Source: JABDQZ01 sp050049775
Lineage (GTDB): Bacteria > Pseudomonadota > Gammaproteobacteria > Chromatiales > Chromatiaceae
NCBI GenBank assembly: GCA_050049775.1
Contig: JASFVP010000014.1
Location: 1 to 64,000 of the forward strand
Reading direction: 5' to 3'
DNA length: 64,000 nt
The notes below the pieces were generated by a model, which was not told the origin of the DNA, did not search any database, and saw only the letters and a program-made list of their open reading frames with translations. Positions 25,164 through 34,435 of the stretch are shown here, piece after piece (the stretch's first letter is position 1; the number at the start of each line of letters is the position of its first letter). Position numbers and translations under genes: made by a program.

Positions 25164-27611
25164 ATGAGACTTTCAGCCATTTCTGCAGCTGTGTGTGCTG
25201 CAATGGCGGTAGCGGCCTGTACCACCCAGGAACCTGCGGAAGACAAGCAGGCAATGGTTGACCACCATGCAACTGCAGTCGATGCCAGCCTGAATCGCTA
25301 TCTGGGGCCAATTGTTGCGGCCGATATCACCAAGCCCAAAAACGATTACAACATCACCATCAACTACGAACTCGGTATGCACTGCACCGGGTTTGACTTT
25401 ACCTATTGTTGTGTCCTGCCACCATACAACTCAACCCAGAGCCAGGTCATCAAGACCGCGACCGGTGCGAAAAGATATCCCGAATTACTGGAATCAGCCG
25501 AGGATGACCACGCCGTGGTTGTCGATGGCAAAAAACGCATGAAGCTGACCTATGGCTTCATCGGCAATACCTTTTCTGAAGGCTCCAAACTCAAATACTG
25601 GGATGTGCCGTATGACATCAACAAGGATGGCAATTACGATGCCAACGAAAATGTTGCCAATGCCTATTGGGAACATCTGTATGTCTACAAGGACCTGAAA
25701 GCGAGCAACCCGAAAAATACCAGCAAGGATAGTGAGAAGCTGATCGTCGGCCAGCAGATACCGGTGCCCAAGGACAATGGTCCGGCCGGAGCGGCCGTGC
25801 CCAGTCCAATGAGCGGCGGTCACCTGCATTACACCGGAGCGGAGGGCACCACCGTGTTCACCAAATCGCCGGTGCTCGACAATGTGCCCATCGTGCTGAC
25901 AAATCCGGGTATCTGGGATGCCTTGGGTCTGGCGCTGACACCGTTCAGTGATCAGGTCGCGGCGAAAGATCCGTTGACCCTGGTTGAGTCCGATATCCAG
26001 CCGTTCCAGGAAAACTGGGTCAGCCTGGTGGATGCCGATTCCGGCCAGCCGGTACTCGATAGCCATACCGGCAAGCCGGTCACTTTTGTCGGCACTAACC
26101 CGGTGGACGTTCCCAACTGTTCCAACTGTCACAGTAACGAAACTGGTAATGGCGACAAGTACATGTTGTACAAACAGGAAAAGGCCTTCTGGAAAGGTCT
26201 GGGTGCTTCCGACTGGATTGCCAACCTGAAAGCCACTTCGGTTTCCATCCTGGAAATGCATGACGATAAAAACGGCACCGACTTCATGAAGGATTATGAT
26301 CCGAAGAGTCGTGCGCTGACCAATCGTCTTGGTCGCGACCCGGTACTGTGCCAGAAGTGTCACGCCGACAACGTGATCGGTGTGTTGCAAAGCGCTTCCT
26401 ATAAAGACAAGGACGGCAAGGAAAAGAAAGTGCCGCCGTTGACCCAGGCGATTCACACCGTGCATCTGACCAAGGCGCCAATGCCGGATTCACAGGACCG
26501 CACTGGTGCCTGCCAGGGTTGTCATCCGGTGCATCGCCAGGACGGCAGCATGGAAGGTTACCCGATTACCGAAGATGGTAAAAATGCCTATGCCGATGTC
26601 GATAACCGCGACGCTGCCGGTGGTTGCTTCGTCGGACGCGACGTGCATTCCAATCCACACAAGGATACCGATGGCGCCGAAACCAAGGAACACCTGAACG
26701 CCATTGGACAATGGTTGCAGGAGAATGTCTCCATGGTTGGTAATGACAAGGGTGGTAAAGGCCTGTGGTGTACCAATTGTCACACCCAGCTGACTCGTCT
26801 GCTGTACCAGAAAGACAATCTGGAAAATGCTTTCCTGCAAACCGGAACCACATTGCGTAACAAATCGTTGCCGGAAATCGCCAAGGGCCTTGGCATCAGC
26901 ATGGAACGCCTGAAACAGTTGATGGATCCAAAAGTTGTGCTCAATGATAAGGGCGAGGACACCGGCCCGATCCTGGAAAACTGGTCGGCCGATCATCTGG
27001 TGCCGGACATCGCTGTGATTGCCCTGAAAGGTAATGGCCCGATGGTCAACAAGGACGAGGATGGCGACATCAACGTGGTTCCGTTGTCGGCTAACCCGGC
27101 TGTTGATATTGCCTCACTGAAATTGCCGGAAGGCGCTACCGGTGCGGCTGCAGTTCCATACAGCGCGGCGTCCGATGGCAAGGACTACTGGCTGGCTGCT
27201 GGTGTTCCGCATTGCGCCAACTGCCATGCGGCACCCTATGTGGAAGGTCAGGGTGGAGTTGCGTTCCCGATCAACCAGCCAGGCAAGTACTCCAATATGC
27301 GTTACACCAAGGGCCATGCCGGTCTGGCGTGTCAGGCATGTCATCAGTCCATCCACAGCCTTTATCCGGTAACACCGCGAGTTGACCTGACGACTTATCG
27401 ACAGGCGCCGCAGTACAACCCGGATGGTTCTCATGGTCCGTTCAAGTGTGCGGCCTGTCATGAGACCAATGAAGAAGGGGTGGCGTTGCTGGCGGATGAC
27501 GAGGAAGATCATGTCTGGCAAGGCAAGCCGATTCTGCATGACTATGATGCGGCGGTTTCCTGGATGCACGCCAGTGCTCCTGATCTGGGTGGCAAGATTC
27601 CTGACGAGTGA
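25164..27611 (+). CDS. Heptaheme c-type cytochrome lipoprotein
   Basis: An 815-residue exported protein with a lipoprotein signal (AVAAC, Cys at about residue 19). Seven CxxCH heme sites are present: CSNCH (about residue 319), CQKCH, CQGCH, CTNCH, CANCH, CQACH and CAACH (about 762). An N-terminal region of some 300 residues lacks hemes and begins with an unusual ELGMHCTGFDFTYCC segment. Several DxDxDG-like stretches (DINKDGNYDANE, NKDEDGDIN) suggest bound calcium. I do not recognise the family; the layout suggests an outer-membrane or periplasmic electron-transfer protein. A parvulin and a thioredoxin follow, and might assist its folding and heme attachment. Confidence 0.85.
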   Translation: MRLSAISAAVCAAMAVAACTTQEPAEDKQAMVDHHATAVDASLNRYLGPIVAADITKPKNDYNITINYELGMHCTGFDFTYCCVLPPYNSTQSQVIKTATGAKRYPELLESAEDDHAVVVDGKKRMKLTYGFIGNTFSEGSKLKYWDVPYDINKDGNYDANENVANAYWEHLYVYKDLKASNPKNTSKDSEKLIVGQQIPVPKDNGPAGAAVPSPMSGGHLHYTGAEGTTVFTKSPVLDNVPIVLTNPGIWDALGLALTPFSDQVAAKDPLTLVESDIQPFQENWVSLVDADSGQPVLDSHTGKPVTFVGTNPVDVPNCSNCHSNETGNGDKYMLYKQEKAFWKGLGASDWIANLKATSVSILEMHDDKNGTDFMKDYDPKSRALTNRLGRDPVLCQKCHADNVIGVLQSASYKDKDGKEKKVPPLTQAIHTVHLTKAPMPDSQDRTGACQGCHPVHRQDGSMEGYPITEDGKNAYADVDNRDAAGGCFVGRDVHSNPHKDTDGAETKEHLNAIGQWLQENVSMVGNDKGGKGLWCTNCHTQLTRLLYQKDNLENAFLQTGTTLRNKSLPEIAKGLGISMERLKQLMDPKVVLNDKGEDTGPILENWSADHLVPDIAVIALKGNGPMVNKDEDGDINVVPLSANPAVDIASLKLPEGATGAAAVPYSAASDGKDYWLAAGVPHCANCHAAPYVEGQGGVAFPINQPGKYSNMRYTKGHAGLACQACHQSIHSLYPVTPRVDLTTYRQAPQYNPDGSHGPFKCAACHETNEEGVALLADDEEDHVWQGKPILHDYDAAVSWMHASAPDLGGKIPDE

Positions 27612-27639
27612 TTCTTGCCATGAACGGGGTTAATGTCCG

Positions 27640-27670
27640 AAAAAATCAGGAGGCGACTCCCGATTTTTTT
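27640..27670 (+). terminator. Intrinsic terminator after heptaheme cytochrome
   Basis: AAAATCAGGAG pairs with CTCCCGATTTT around GCGA with one mismatch, followed by a run of T. It separates the cytochrome gene from the parvulin gene, although partial read-through is possible. Confidence 0.7.
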
Positions 27671-27728
27671 TCATATTGTCATAATGTATTTTTTTGTTAG
27701 CAAGGTGTTTCTTTAATTCAGGGTAGTC

Positions 27729-29003
27729 ATGATGTTGTTGAGAAGAATACTTTTCGCAGTGCTGCTAGCTGTAGCGGCTTTCAGTGCATCACTTGCTGCG
27801 AATACAGAGGATCCGGTGCTGGTCAATGTTGGCCGGTTGACCGTGACCGCGCATGAACTGGAAAAAACCATCACCAGTTCACCGTTTGGCACCCAGTTCA
27901 CCGCCATGGATGAAAAAGACCAGGCCTTGCTGCGTGGCAATATCCTGCAGCGACTGGTCAGTTCGAAACTGTTGTATCTTGAGGCAGAGCAACTGGGACT
28001 GGCAAAAACTCCAGAATACCAACAGGAACTTGAAGCTTTCCGTCTTGGCCTGTTGTACAAGAATTACATGGACCATCTGCGCGCGCGCATTCAGATACCA
28101 GAGCAGGTAGAGGAGGAGCTGGCTCAGCAGTACAAGGGCAATGCAGATGCGCTGGCTGCGGCCAAAGCTTTGTATCAGGCAGACCGGTTCAGGGAGTTGC
28201 GCAACCTGACCATCAGCCAGCTCAAGGAAAAATACAATGCGCGTCTGCTTGAGGACAACATTCGTCCGGAGTTGCTGCAACCGGATACCGTGCTGCTGAG
28301 CGCAGACGGCTTTGAAATATCTTATAGCGATATCCTGAAAAACAGTGACGGTAAACCGGTATCCAATCCGGCGTGGATCAAGCAGCAGTTATTCAACCGA
28401 GCTGAACTGTTATTGGTCGCCCAGGCATCAAAGCAGGAAGGCATCGATGTGTCCGGCATGGTCGAGTCATACAGTATGGAAAAACTGCCGGCATTGTTGT
28501 TGCGTATGAAAATTTCTGAATGGATGCCGAATGAGCAGGTGCTGCAGGACTATTTCGATCAGCATCCGGAATTTGGTACAACCATCGGTTTCTGGCATGT
28601 CGGCCAGATTGTGACGTCTTCCTACGCCCAGGCAAATGCCTTGCGCAATCGTATCCTCAAAGGCGAAAGTCTGTTCAAACTGGCCGGTCGTTTCAGTATC
28701 GATCCTTACGGGCGCAAGAATTTTGGCGATATGGGATGGCTGAAAGAGGGGCAGGGCAGGCCGGAGGTCGAAGCCGTGTTGAAAACATTAAATGACAATG
28801 AAGTCAGTGACATTGTCAAAACCGATGCGGGCTATCATCTCCTGATGATTACCGATCGCCGTCCCGGAGAGACACGCCGTTTTGCCAGCATGAAGGACAA
28901 GGTGCAACAGGCATTTGTTTCAGAGAAACTCAGTGACTACCTGCATCATCTTGAGAAAAAATACACTGTGGCATGGCACATCGAAACCGAAGCCGGGAAA
29001 TAG
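27729..29003 (+). CDS. Periplasmic parvulin-type peptidyl-prolyl isomerase
   Basis: A 424-residue protein with a Sec signal peptide (residues 1 to about 24, ending SLAA). A SurA/PrsA-like N-terminal chaperone region (about 30-270) carries LVNVGRLTVTAHELE. It is followed by a parvulin domain from about residue 285 with WHVGQIVTSSYAQANALRNRI, FKLAGRFSIDPYGRKNFGDMGWLKEGQ and VSDIVKTDAGYHLLMITDRRPGE. Its partners suggest a dedicated folding factor for the neighbouring cytochrome. The downstream thioredoxin frame overlaps its end if the earliest ATG is used. Confidence 0.87.
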   Translation: MMLLRRILFAVLLAVAAFSASLAANTEDPVLVNVGRLTVTAHELEKTITSSPFGTQFTAMDEKDQALLRGNILQRLVSSKLLYLEAEQLGLAKTPEYQQELEAFRLGLLYKNYMDHLRARIQIPEQVEEELAQQYKGNADALAAAKALYQADRFRELRNLTISQLKEKYNARLLEDNIRPELLQPDTVLLSADGFEISYSDILKNSDGKPVSNPAWIKQQLFNRAELLLVAQASKQEGIDVSGMVESYSMEKLPALLLRMKISEWMPNEQVLQDYFDQHPEFGTTIGFWHVGQIVTSSYAQANALRNRILKGESLFKLAGRFSIDPYGRKNFGDMGWLKEGQGRPEVEAVLKTLNDNEVSDIVKTDAGYHLLMITDRRPGETRRFASMKDKVQQAFVSEKLSDYLHHLEKKYTVAWHIETEAGK

Positions 29004-29044
29004 CATTGTCACCTGTTAACGATGTTGCTGTAGGTGAGGTTGCC

Positions 29045-29572
29045 TTGACTAAAGCCCGATTGTTTTTTCAGGCATGCAGGATTGTTTTAGCCATTGTTGT
29101 ATCTCTAACAGTCAGTGCGGCAACAGCTGCGCAGGAACGCACCAACAACGCCTGGGAAATGCAGCCGATTGTCTTGCAGGGTCTGGATGGCAAGACACAC
29201 AAGCTGTCCGACTGGAAAGGCAAGGTCATTATGCTGAATTTCTGGGCAAGCTGGTGTGCACCCTGTCTGCATGAAATTCCGGAGTTTGTGCAGTACCAAC
29301 GGCAGCATGCCGACCGGGGTTTGCAAATCATCGGCATTGGCATTGATCAGGAACGCAAGCTGCGCAATGTGCAGCGAACACTGAACATCAACTATCCTGT
29401 ATTGATTTTGGATCCAGATAACAGTCGCAGGCTGCTGGTAAAATGGGGCAACCAAAGCGGCATTGTTCCCTATACCATTGTCATCAATGCCGAAGGTCGC
29501 ATGACCTATATGCATCGTGGCCCAATGGGGCGCGAGGAATTTCAGCGCTACGTGCTTCCCGTACTGAATTGA
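29045..29572 (+). CDS. TlpA/CcmG-like periplasmic thioredoxin
   Basis: A 175-residue protein if it starts with the TTG at 29045, which has GGTGAGG just upstream and places a signal peptide (ARLFFQACRIVLAIVVSLTV) at the N-terminus. An ATG at 28973 would overlap the parvulin gene by 31 bases. The TlpA fold shows LNFWASWCAPCLHEIPEF with active-site CAPC, followed by IIGIGIDQE, a cis-Pro in GIVPYTIVI and GRMTYMHRGPMG. Such proteins reduce apocytochrome cysteines or other exported thiols. Placement after a multiheme cytochrome and a parvulin fits cytochrome biogenesis. Confidence 0.85.
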   Translation: MTKARLFFQACRIVLAIVVSLTVSAATAAQERTNNAWEMQPIVLQGLDGKTHKLSDWKGKVIMLNFWASWCAPCLHEIPEFVQYQRQHADRGLQIIGIGIDQERKLRNVQRTLNINYPVLILDPDNSRRLLVKWGNQSGIVPYTIVINAEGRMTYMHRGPMGREEFQRYVLPVLN

Positions 29573-29604
29573 AATTCATTTCTGCAATACGATAGCAAGC
29601 AGGT

Positions 29605-29622
29605 TTGACATGCGATTGTCAT
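29605..29622 (+). promoter_or_regulatory. Pho box upstream of phoX
   Basis: TTGACAT-gcga-TTGTCAT, a 7-4-7 direct repeat that differs from the CTGTCAT consensus by two bases in the first unit and one in the second. TATTTT at 29636-29641 can serve as the -10. The site lies about 160 bases before the phoX start. Confidence 0.75.
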
Positions 29623-29781
29623 AATATCGCAACCGTATTTTCATCCAAATGTATAAAGTATTGAGAATGCTTCTCATACGCGTGATTATTCATTGTTCTG
29701 TAATATTCCGTCGTTATGGTGGCGGCTGAATGACGCAAGTCACTTCATTAACCGCACACCAAACACCGGAGACAAAACAGC

Positions 29782-31683
29782 ATGAAAAACGATGAGTCTA
29801 TGATTGATGAATCTCTTATCGATGATAATGGCATCTGCAACCAGTCAGGCAACAAGCCTTTCGCCGAAATACTGCAGGCGAACATGTCTCGCCGCAAGGT
29901 ACTTGCCGGCGGCCTGGCACTGGGAGTTGCCAGCTTTTTACCGGCCACAGCAAGTGCTCACAAGGGCTGGGGTTGGGATGATGACAAAAAACATTCATGG
30001 AAGCGTCGTCACAATCGTTTGATCGGTTTTGAGCCAGTGCCTGTCGCTGAAGGCAATGGCCCGTGGCCAACCATTTCCGATGACTATCAGTTTGAAGTAT
30101 TCATCCCATGGGGCGACCCGATCGAGCCAGGTGGCCCGGAATACCAGTGGCCGCCAAAAGCCGCAGACCAGGCTGAACAGATCGGTATCGGTCATGACGG
30201 CATGGCCTTCTTCCCGATGGATGAGCATCGCAAGGGCTGGTTCGGTTTCCACAATGCACCGCAGGCATGCAACCATCATGGCATGTTAGCAATCAACCAT
30301 GAATTCGGCAGAAATTCCCATGTACTGGGCAAGAACACACCGGAAAGCATTGAAGACGTACGCGCTTCGCAGCACGCACATGGTGTTTCTCTTGTCGAAA
30401 TCAAAAGAAGCCGCCATGGCAAATGGACAACGGTCAAAAGCAAGAACGCCCGTCGTATCCACGCCAACACACCGATGGCGTTCAGTGGCCCGGTTGCCGG
30501 TCATGATTTGTTGAAAACACCCAACGGCAATATCCCGCTGGGCACGGTCAACAACTGTTCCAGCGGCCCGACTCCCTGGGGCACCTATCTGACCTGCGAA
30601 GAGAACTTCAACGGTTACTTCGGCGCCAATGGTGCAGTGTCACTGAGCGAAGAACAGCAACGATACGGCTTCAGCCCATTCAGCGGTTATGGATGGCATA
30701 TGTTTGATCGCCGTTTTGACCTATCTGACCCGGATTACAAAAACGAGGAAAACCGTTTTGGCTGGGTAGTGGAAATCGATCCATTCGACGCCACACAAAA
30801 ACCGGTCAAGCGTACAGGTCTGGGGCGCATCAAACATGAAGGTGCCACTGTGGTCACAGGCAAGGGCGGCCGTGCCGTGGTCTACATGGGTGATGACCAG
30901 GCCAACGATTACATCTACAAATACGTTTCCAATGCAGCCTGGAGCAAAATGATCAAGCAGGGCAAAAGCCCGCTGGATGAAGGCAAGCTGTATGTTGCGC
31001 GCTTCAACGAAGACGGCACCGGCGAATGGCTGGAGCTGACGATCGATCATCCGTCTCTGGCGGCACGTTTCAACGATCAGGCTGAAGTGCTGACTTTCAC
31101 CCGTCTTGCGGCAGACCTCGTTGGTGCTACACCGATGGATCGCCCGGAATGGACCACGGTTGGCCCGGAAGGCGAAGTTTACTGCACACTGACCAACAAC
31201 AGTGGCCGTAGCACACCGAATGCCGCTAACCCGATGGCGCCGAACCCGGATGGCCACATCATTCGTTGGAAAGACACCGACAAATTTGTCGGCCTGAACT
31301 TCACCTGGGACATCTTCCTGATTGCGCAGGATACCCATGGCACTGAAGACAGCTTCAGCGACCCGGACGGCATCTGGGCGGATCCGGATGGCCGTTTGTT
31401 CATCGAAACCGATGGCGGTCAGAACGATGGCCTGAACAACCAATTGCTGGTAGCCGATACCAAAACCGGCGAACTACGCCGTCTGTTTACCGGTGTCACC
31501 AGTGACGAGATCACTGGCCTGACCATGACGCCGGATCGTCGTACCCTGTTCGTCAATATCCAGCACCCGGGAAATGGTGATCCGACAAGAACCAACTTTC
31601 CGGCGCCGCTGGATGGCGTGACTGTACCGCGTGACTGTACCATCGTGATTACGCGTAAAAACGGTGGCATCATCGGATCATAA
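29782..31683 (+). CDS. phoX: PhoX-family alkaline phosphatase, Tat-exported
   Basis: A 633-residue DUF839/PhoX protein. PhoX enzymes are Ca2+/Fe3+-dependent phosphomonoesterases made under phosphate starvation. The twin-arginine signal SRRKVLAGG (residues 36-44) is followed by a hydrophobic stretch ending ATASA at about 59. The mature N-terminus is a striking basic and aromatic segment (about 60-79, WDDDKKHSWKRRHNR). The body shows LAINHEFGRNSH, NNCSSGPTPWGTYLTCEENF, KHEGATVVTGKGGRAVVYMGDDQ and DPDGIWADPDGRLFIETDGG, all PhoX-like beta-propeller motifs. A Pho box lies upstream and an intrinsic terminator follows. Confidence 0.93.
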   Translation: MKNDESMIDESLIDDNGICNQSGNKPFAEILQANMSRRKVLAGGLALGVASFLPATASAHKGWGWDDDKKHSWKRRHNRLIGFEPVPVAEGNGPWPTISDDYQFEVFIPWGDPIEPGGPEYQWPPKAADQAEQIGIGHDGMAFFPMDEHRKGWFGFHNAPQACNHHGMLAINHEFGRNSHVLGKNTPESIEDVRASQHAHGVSLVEIKRSRHGKWTTVKSKNARRIHANTPMAFSGPVAGHDLLKTPNGNIPLGTVNNCSSGPTPWGTYLTCEENFNGYFGANGAVSLSEEQQRYGFSPFSGYGWHMFDRRFDLSDPDYKNEENRFGWVVEIDPFDATQKPVKRTGLGRIKHEGATVVTGKGGRAVVYMGDDQANDYIYKYVSNAAWSKMIKQGKSPLDEGKLYVARFNEDGTGEWLELTIDHPSLAARFNDQAEVLTFTRLAADLVGATPMDRPEWTTVGPEGEVYCTLTNNSGRSTPNAANPMAPNPDGHIIRWKDTDKFVGLNFTWDIFLIAQDTHGTEDSFSDPDGIWADPDGRLFIETDGGQNDGLNNQLLVADTKTGELRRLFTGVTSDEITGLTMTPDRRTLFVNIQHPGNGDPTRTNFPAPLDGVTVPRDCTIVITRKNGGIIGS

Positions 31684-31718
31684 CCAGAATCAAATCGTTA
31701 GTGAGTTAATCCGGATTT

Positions 31719-31749
31719 ACCCGGGTGGCGCAGTCGCCCGGGTTTTTTT
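31719..31749 (+). terminator. Intrinsic terminator after phoX
   Basis: ACCCGGGTGGCG pairs with CGCCCGGGT across CAGT, followed by seven T. It isolates phoX from the secretion operon, which has its own Pho-type promoter. Confidence 0.85.
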
Positions 31750-31783
31750 GGTTGTCAACAAATATGCCTGCCGATCTGACGAA

Positions 31784-31850
31784 CTGCCATCAAACTGTCA
31801 TACGACAGTGTACGGCTTGTCATATTTTTTTCACTTTTGCTGAGTAGTAT
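31784..31850 (+). promoter_or_regulatory. Tandem Pho boxes and promoter of the gsp operon
   Basis: Units spaced exactly 11 bases apart: CTGCCAT (31784), CTGTCAT (31795, exact consensus), a degenerate unit (31806), TTGTCAT (31817) and TTTTCAC (31828-31834). TAGTAT at 31845-31850 lies ten bases after the last unit, the spacing expected for a PhoB-activated promoter that lacks a -35. The gspC start is about 80 bases downstream. Confidence 0.8.
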
Positions 31851-31931
31851 TGTCGATCTCGATCAATCGACGGTATGTCCGGCAGGGCATGAACAAGCAG
31901 ATATAACGGCAGCTACGCAGCCGCACGCAAA

Positions 31932-32471
31932 ATGACAGTCAACTTCCTGAATCAAAATACGTTTCGCCACAGCCTGCTGTTGCTCGCACTGGTGTTGTTC
32001 ATTGCCAGCCTGATGCGTTTGTACACGTCCATGACCATGCCGATCGAAACCGGCACCGACTGGTCAGGTGAAATTGCCGCCAGTGAGCCTGTCAATATCG
32101 CGGAAAAAATAAATTACGCCGAGCTTGGCGAATGGCATTTGTTCGGCATAGCCAGCGCACAACCGGAGCAGGCAGCACCGGTGGAAGCCGATCTGATGGA
32201 GGCGCCGGAGACCGGTTTATCACTGCAACTGCTGGGTACTTTTTACAGTGCCGATACACAGCAAAGCCTGGCCATTATCGATGCGGATAAAGGTGAGCAG
32301 AAATATTACCGCGTCGGCGACAAGCTGCCGGGCAATGCAGAACTTTCTCAAATCGGCCGGGATCGGGTTGTGATCCAGAGAGCCGGCAAGTATGAGTCCT
32401 TGAAAATGCGCTTCGTCGAAGGCGCTGCCGACTTCATGCCGCTTGAATTAAGCCAGATGGTCGACGACTGA
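31932..32471 (+). CDS. gspC: Type II secretion inner-membrane protein GspC (short form)
   Basis: A 179-residue protein with one N-terminal membrane helix (SLLLLALVLFIASLMRLY) and the periplasmic homology region (AELGEWHLFGIA, then LSLQLLGTFYSADTQQSLAIID and KYYRVGDKLPGNAEL). It ends soon after this region, without the C-terminal PDZ or coiled-coil domain of many GspC proteins. GspC links the inner-membrane platform to the secretin through the homology region and recruits substrates. It is the first gene of the operon, two bases before gspD, and sits behind tandem Pho boxes. Confidence 0.88.
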   Translation: MTVNFLNQNTFRHSLLLLALVLFIASLMRLYTSMTMPIETGTDWSGEIAASEPVNIAEKINYAELGEWHLFGIASAQPEQAAPVEADLMEAPETGLSLQLLGTFYSADTQQSLAIIDADKGEQKYYRVGDKLPGNAELSQIGRDRVVIQRAGKYESLKMRFVEGAADFMPLELSQMVDD

Positions 32472-32473
32472 TC

Positions 32474-34435
32474 ATGAAAATTTCGAAGTTTCTGTCAGTT
32501 ATCTTTTTATTGTTGTGCCTGTTGATGAATTCAGTCGCAACCGCAATCACAAATACAGCAGATGCTGATCAGAAAGACGAGCGCATCACCCTGAATCTGA
32601 AAAATACCGACGTGCGTACGCTGATTGAAAGTATGTCCCAGCTGACCGGTAAAAATTTCATCGTTGATCCGCGTGTCAAGGGCAATGTCACCATTGTGTC
32701 GGCCGAACCGGTCGACAAGCAGCAGGCTTACGAGATTTTTGTGTCGGTACTCAAGGTGCATGGTTTTGCGGTAGTGCCGTCCGGCAAGGCCTACAAGGTC
32801 ATCCCAAGTGTGCATGCCAAGCAGGATAATGTGCCGACGCTGCCTGCCGAGCAACATCGCCTTGGCGATGCGCTGGTTTCCCAGGTGATTCATATCCGCT
32901 TCGCCGATGTGACTCAGCTGGTGCCGATGCTAAAGCCCTTGCTGCCGGCGCATGCCCATCTCGCCGCTGACATCAACAGCAATTCGCTGCTGGTGACCGA
33001 TAGTGCGGACAACATCAATCGCATACTTGAAATCGTGGCGCAGATTGATGTGGCGGATGACAGTGATACCGAAATTATCGCCATTCGTAACACGCAGGCA
33101 TCCGATCTTGCGGCGACCCTGGAAGGCTTGCAACTGCGGACATTTTCCAAAAACCAGGCAGCAAAAGACAACAATAAAATCATTGCCGACGACCGCACCA
33201 ACAGCCTGGTTATCAGTGGTGAATCGCAGTGGCGGCGCAAAATCCGGCGTCTGGCGCATCAACTGGACAAGCCCAGCAACCAGTCGGATTACACGGAAGT
33301 GATTTATTTACGCCACGCTACAGCCAAAAATCTGCTGGATGTGCTCACCGGTGTGAGCCAGCATCAACTGGGCGCCAAGGGCGGTGCGACTGCGTCACCG
33401 GTGGCGCGTTCCGGCAATCAAAAATTTGATATCCAGGCCGACGAAGAAACCAACTCGCTGGTGATCACCGCACCGCCGTTTTTGGCAAAGACCCTCAAGT
33501 CGGTGATCAGCCAGCTGGATATCCGTCGTGCCCAGGTACACATCCAGGCCATTATTGCCGAGATCAAATACAATCGCACCGTCGAGCTTGGCGTGGAATG
33601 GCGCACCAACATCCCCAATAATGGTCGGGTGGCGGTGTCAAAATTGCCGATCGCCGGCAGCACCACCTCCAGCATTGACAGCTTCCCGGGGGCGGCGGGC
33701 TCCGGTTTCAGCCTTGGTTACATCACTAATGGCACATTGACTTCCTTGCTCAAGGCATTCGCCAGCGATGGCGATGCCAATATCCTGTCAACGCCATCGC
33801 TGGTGACGCTGGATAATGAGGAAGCCAGTATTCACGTCGGCCAGAACGTGCCGTTTGTCACCGGCCAGTACACCGGCAATGACAGTAACGCCGGCGAAAA
33901 TCCGTTCCAGACGATCGAGCGCCACGACATTGGCATCAAGCTCAAGGTCAAGCCGCACATCAATGAAGGCGACACCATCAAGCTGACCATTGAACAGGAA
34001 GTCTCCAATGTCGATGCCGAATCAACCGTCGACGGCCTAGTCACCAACAAACGTGTCATCGAAACCACCGTACTGGTGGATGATGAAGAAGTGATTGTAC
34101 TGGGCGGCCTGATCGAGGACGAGCTGACCGAAAGCACCAGCAAGGTGCCGTTGCTCGGTGACATTCCATTGTTCGGTCAGCTGTTTCGCAGCCAGAAAAC
34201 GGCCAAGGACAAACGCAACCTCATGGTGTTCCTGCGACCCCAGATCATTCGCGACAAGCTTGCCAGCAATACCATCACCAACAAGCACTATATGGAAATG
34301 CAGGACCTGCAGCAGGGCTTGCGCGCCAATGGTGTGTTGTTGATGCCGGATGAGCAACCCCCGCTATTGCCTGACCTGGACAGCAAAGAAAGCGACATCA
34401 AGCGTGGCAATCCATTCCTGGACAACGACTTCTGA
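32474..34435 (+). CDS. gspD: Type II secretion outer-membrane secretin GspD
   Basis: A 653-residue secretin subunit. A Sec signal peptide ends at about residue 24 (NSVATA). The N0 domain (ITLNLKNTDVRTLIESMSQ) is followed by N1-N3 repeats (IHIRFADVTQLVPML; EVIYLRHATAKNLLDVL) and the C-terminal secretin domain, with VHIQAIIAEIKYNRTVELG, LSTPSLVTLDNEEASIHVGQ and VIVLGGLIEDELTES. A Ser/Gly-rich segment in the middle corresponds to the gate. The start is fixed by the 2-base gap from gspC. It overlaps gspE in TGATG. It forms the multimeric outer-membrane pore. Confidence 0.95.
   Translation: MKISKFLSVIFLLLCLLMNSVATAITNTADADQKDERITLNLKNTDVRTLIESMSQLTGKNFIVDPRVKGNVTIVSAEPVDKQQAYEIFVSVLKVHGFAVVPSGKAYKVIPSVHAKQDNVPTLPAEQHRLGDALVSQVIHIRFADVTQLVPMLKPLLPAHAHLAADINSNSLLVTDSADNINRILEIVAQIDVADDSDTEIIAIRNTQASDLAATLEGLQLRTFSKNQAAKDNNKIIADDRTNSLVISGESQWRRKIRRLAHQLDKPSNQSDYTEVIYLRHATAKNLLDVLTGVSQHQLGAKGGATASPVARSGNQKFDIQADEETNSLVITAPPFLAKTLKSVISQLDIRRAQVHIQAIIAEIKYNRTVELGVEWRTNIPNNGRVAVSKLPIAGSTTSSIDSFPGAAGSGFSLGYITNGTLTSLLKAFASDGDANILSTPSLVTLDNEEASIHVGQNVPFVTGQYTGNDSNAGENPFQTIERHDIGIKLKVKPHINEGDTIKLTIEQEVSNVDAESTVDGLVTNKRVIETTVLVDDEEVIVLGGLIEDELTESTSKVPLLGDIPLFGQLFRSQKTAKDKRNLMVFLRPQIIRDKLASNTITNKHYMEMQDLQQGLRANGVLLMPDEQPPLLPDLDSKESDIKRGNPFLDNDF

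Noticed and set aside
25494..26465. 323-codon minus-strand frame opposite the heptaheme cytochrome
   Set aside because: The opposite strand encodes seven CxxCH sites in one frame; this frame is a His/Val-rich shadow without homology.
27668..27690. TTTTCAT and TTGTCAT half-sites before the parvulin gene
   Set aside because: The two half-sites are not 11 bases apart, so they do not form a Pho box.
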